Of a stretch of 6,503 nt of DNA, positions 4,215 through 6,503 are shown piece by piece. Numbering within the stretch: position 1 is the first letter of the stretch; every line of letters begins with the position of its first letter. The stretch lies in assembly GCA_023251595.1 (NCBI GenBank), contig JAHEYM010000238.1, positions 1 to 6,503 on the forward strand. The letters are read 5' to 3'. Position numbers and translations under genes: made by a program. This DNA is from Bacteroidota bacterium. GTDB taxonomy: Bacteria > Bacteroidota > Bacteroidia > AKYH767-A > JABDAW01. The notes under the pieces are model-generated. The model did no database searches. It was not told where the DNA came from and saw nothing but the letters and a program-made list of their open reading frames with translations.

Positions 4215-6503
4215 TGCGTCTTTTTGATTTCGCCCTGTTGAACAACTATCAGGTACATTCCCGGTTGTAAACATAGAGACGCGATGCATTGCATCTCTAC
4301 GTTTACGGGGAAGTTTTTGTATGTATATATATTTCTTCCTGCAAGATCATATATAGTTAATTGTGCGGGTGAATGATCGTCGGAAGTGAATAATATATTT
4401 GGATTATCGGTAAAAGGATTCGGGAAGGCAGAAAGAGAAACAGAAGGAGAAAGAGTATTTTCTGTATCAATTGCAGGGGAAGAAGCAAGTCTTAGAGGTC
4501 CACCCGCCTGGATGCTGCAAGATGATCCCCAATTTCCATATACACCATTAATCTTGGCCCGAATTTTTACAGAATAGGTTGTGTGATCAAGAATTCCGGA
4601 GAAATTTGTCAATCTAAAAACTGTAGCAGAACCAAAAGTTCTGGTCTGGTCATAAATCGTAGTATGCGGTGTAGATTGAATACCCAAAACTTGTGTGTCA
4701 GTAATATTGACATCATAATTAGTTGCATTTGGAAGCCAGTCCCAATAAATATGATCGTTTTGTGATGACACACTCCCGTCGCAATAAGCTGCAGCTAATT
4801 GTGTAGTAGGACCATTGGATGTAGTGATGGAACAAACCTGTCCATAGGGACCATAAATTCCGAATAATTTTGCTTTGATTTTCACATCGTAAACAGTTCC
4901 GAAAGCGATACCTGTGAAATTAGTCATCCTGAAAGAAGTAACTGCACCGACAGTGATGGTCTGATCATAACCCAGTGAAGTGTTCGACACATTTATATCG
5001 TAATTGGTAGCGTTGACAACACTATTATAATATATATTGTCATTCATGGTTGATAATGTCGAATTGCAATATCCTGTGGCAAGATGTGACGCCGGAATGG
5101 GAGGCAATGTAACTGTACAAACAGATCCGTACAGTCCATATACGCCGCTCACTTTCGCCCTCACGCGAACATTGTATGTAACCCCATTCATCATGCCGGG
5201 AAAATTTGACATTCTGAAAGCAGTAGTCGCCCCCACAGTGTAGGTCTGATCAAAACCCGTAAATGCACATACTGCATTGATGTCGTAATTTGTGGCGCCG
5301 GGAACCCAATCAAAATAGAGCCGGTCGTTCATGCTGTTCACCGTCGTATTGCAATAGCCCGTTGCAAGTTGTGTAGTGGGCACACAGGATGTGGCATAAG
5401 CTACAGTCAATGGTTGTGTGGCAACGCCTGTACATCCGTTTCCATCTATATATGTATAGTTAATACTGAAAGTTCCTGCACCCGAAACCGAAGGATACAG
5501 AACATCGTTTGTAACACCGGTTCCTGAATAGATACCTGTTGCGGGACTTCCACCTGTCAACGATAAGGGTGAAGCGTTCAAACAAAGATCAGCGTACGGA
5601 TCTAAGGTGACCGTCGGACTTGTGTGAAGTGTCACCGGTACTGAGGCCGTAGCTGTACAACCATTTCCATCCGTTCCTGTAACTATATAGGTTTGATCGG
5701 AGGGCGGTGTAGCATCCACCGATGCGCCGGTTGTCGCACTCAGTCCGGTAGAAGGACTCCAGACGTAACTCATTCCTGAATTTACTGTAATAGTTGATGA
5801 TATACGCGTTACACCATTTTTCAGAGTTCCTGTGTTACTATTTCCGGTATTGTCTGTTGCGATTGATCCTGCTCTATCATCAAATCTCCAATTACTGCTT
5901 AAATTCGCTGAATTTGATGGAACAGGAACATTCATATTCGCAAGTAAAGTGGCTGCACTTTGGGCAATGTTCCAAAGACGAATCTCATCCATCTGACCGG
6001 TAAAATAACCACTTCCATATCTGCCGAAGTAAAGAGGTTGCGTCGTAGTACAAGCTGCGGGAGTTCCTGTCCACGTTTGAAAATCTTTCAACACTCCATC
6101 TACATATATACTTAATCCCGTAGCATCAACTGTCATTGCAATCTGATGCCATTGATTATCATTGATCACTCCTCCATCTATCGCATGAGAGCCCAAACCG
6201 AAATCAAAACAATAATTTGAGTTATCTGCAAAATAAAAAGCATACACATGACCGGCACTCATAAATATATTATATCCATTATAAGATCCGGCTACATATT
6301 TAGTAATGATACCGTAATTTCCGGTTCCGGCATTAGATGTTTTCACCATCGCAGAAACAGTTAGAGGAAATGCATTTAATGATACCGCATCTGCTACTTC
6401 AACATAATCATTAATTCCATCAAAACTCAGAGCACCTCCGGCGCCTGCAACGAGAGTGGTGGAACTCCCGCTACAGACGGATCCGGAAGATGTTGCCGAG
6501 ATA
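4190..6503 (-). CDS. Large T9SS-exported surface protein with LamG, Ig-like and fibronectin-like domains (3' part; start outside window)
   Basis: The frame runs open to the right edge, so the ATG at 6347-6349 is internal: the 51 codons before it encode ALSFDGINDYVEVADAV, the start of a LamG/concanavalin-like domain. Numbering the 770 visible residues from the edge, an Ig-like opening (GSVCSGSSTTL, about 7-17) is followed by the LamG domain (about 24-232, with WHQIAMTVD, IYVDGVL and MDEIRLWN). Ig-like sequence resumes at about 240-292 (YVWSPSTGLSATTGASV, TYIVTGTDGNGCTA), then another such segment (about 297-370). Three repeats follow (about 376-466, 471-560, 566-665) with ATGYCN, ND.IY.DW, ATNYDIN, YDQT, FRM.NF.G, Y.V.I.AK and GVYG.YG..C. 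The end is a T9SS type A sorting domain (about 687-770) with FPNPF, LTIYDLAGR and LQPGMYLIVVQ. This suggests a surface adhesin or secreted carbohydrate-binding protein; any catalytic domain would be upstream. The TAG at 4190-4192 falls inside a direct repeat. Confidence 0.92.
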   Translation of the reverse strand, partial: ISATSSGSVCSGSSTTLVAGAGGALSFDGINDYVEVADAVSLNAFPLTVSAMVKTSNAGTGNYGIITKYVAGSYNGYNIFMSAGHVYAFYFADNSNYCFDFGLGSHAIDGGVINDNQWHQIAMTVDATGLSIYVDGVLKDFQTWTGTPAACTTTQPLYFGRYGSGYFTGQMDEIRLWNIAQSAATLLANMNVPVPSNSANLSSNWRFDDRAGSIATDNTGNSNTGTLKNGVTRISSTITVNSGMSYVWSPSTGLSATTGASVDATPPSDQTYIVTGTDGNGCTATASVPVTLHTSPTVTLDPYADLCLNASPLSLTGGSPATGIYSGTGVTNDVLYPSVSGAGTFSINYTYIDGNGCTGVATQPLTVAYATSCVPTTQLATGYCNTTVNSMNDRLYFDWVPGATNYDINAVCAFTGFDQTYTVGATTAFRMSNFPGMMNGVTYNVRVRAKVSGVYGLYGSVCTVTLPPIPASHLATGYCNSTLSTMNDNIYYNSVVNATNYDINVSNTSLGYDQTITVGAVTSFRMTNFTGIAFGTVYDVKIKAKLFGIYGPYGQVCSITTSNGPTTQLAAAYCDGSVSSQNDHIYWDWLPNATNYDVNITDTQVLGIQSTPHTTIYDQTRTFGSATVFRLTNFSGILDHTTYSVKIRAKINGVYGNWGSSCSIQAGGPLRLASSPAIDTENTLSPSVSLSAFPNPFTDNPNILFTSDDHSPAQLTIYDLAGRNIYTYKNFPVNVEMQCIASLCLQPGMYLIVVQQGEIKKTQRIVKTKE
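4267..4306. repeat. 40-bp near-palindrome inside the sorting-domain coding sequence
   Basis: GTAAAC at 4267 and GTTTAC ending at 4306 bound a 40-bp palindrome in which 17 of 20 position pairs are complementary. Inner segments are TAGAGA / TCTCTA and a GATGCATTGC core. In the mRNA of the minus-strand gene, two of the three mismatched pairs become G-U wobbles, so the RNA hairpin would be strong. It encodes about 14 residues (VNVEMQCIASLCLQ) within the T9SS sorting domain. From memory, GAGACGC...GATGCAT-type palindromes are dispersed widely in Bacteroidota and cyanobacterial genomes. Confidence 0.82.
4508..5377 (-). repeat. Three tandem fibronectin-like protein repeats
   Basis: These units occupy roughly 5377-5105, 5092-4823 and 4807-4508 on the minus strand and encode homologous modules of about 90, 90 and 100 residues. 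Each begins with LATGYCN or LAAAYCD, carries two conserved cysteines near its ends (YC... and V/S-C-T/S), and contains ATNYD and FR(M/L)(S/T)NF.G. The third holds about 10 extra residues (VLGIQSTPHT) before its YDQT motif. Spacing and strand pattern resemble fibronectin type III domains, but that fold is inferred from pattern only. Confidence 0.75.

Noticed and set aside
6347..6349. ATG as the start of the minus-strand gene
   Set aside because: The frame stays open to the window edge, and the upstream codons encode the conserved first strand of the LamG domain.

Overview
The window looks like chromosomal DNA of a Bacteroidota bacterium, probably near Chitinophagales or Sphingobacteriales. Both large proteins end in type IX secretion system (T9SS) type A C-terminal sorting domains, signal peptides end in a typical NAQ motif, the DNA is AT-rich, and starts are preceded by A/T-rich leaders instead of strong Shine-Dalgarno sites. 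Placement below phylum is inference.

Layout, left to right. (1) 48-1353, plus strand: three small cytosolic genes. They are an uncharacterised 96-residue protein with a TTG start, a PhnB-like VOC (glyoxalase-fold) gene broken by a frameshift in an eight-A run, and an SRPBCC/AHSA1-like protein 6 bp downstream of it. The 125-bp spacer after the first gene holds competing inverted repeats and a weak integron-attC-like pair of core sites. (2) 1525-3183, plus strand: a secreted protein with seven RCC1 repeats of almost exactly 50 residues (a predicted seven-bladed propeller), one PKD domain and a T9SS sorting domain. (3) 3184-4189: about 1 kb without a credible gene between two convergent genes. 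It is packed with repeats: a 138-bp direct repeat in two copies, nested perfect inverted repeats built from a CCTTATTA octamer, and several hairpins. (4) 4190 to the right edge, minus strand: the last 770 residues of a large T9SS-exported surface protein whose start lies outside the window. Its order is an Ig-like domain apparently interrupted by a LamG/concanavalin-like domain, another Ig-like segment, three homologous fibronectin-like repeats of 90-100 residues, and a sorting domain. A 40-bp near-palindrome lies in frame inside that sorting domain.

How it fits together: the small genes look like housekeeping or accessory cytosolic functions and have no evident link to the surface proteins. 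The two large genes converge on the repeat-rich spacer, and both products should pass the Sec system and then T9SS to the cell surface or medium. I see no defence system, CRISPR array, tRNA, rRNA, integrase or transposase. The most interesting signals are the repeat cluster, the palindrome inside coding sequence, the nested domain arrangement and the phnB frameshift.
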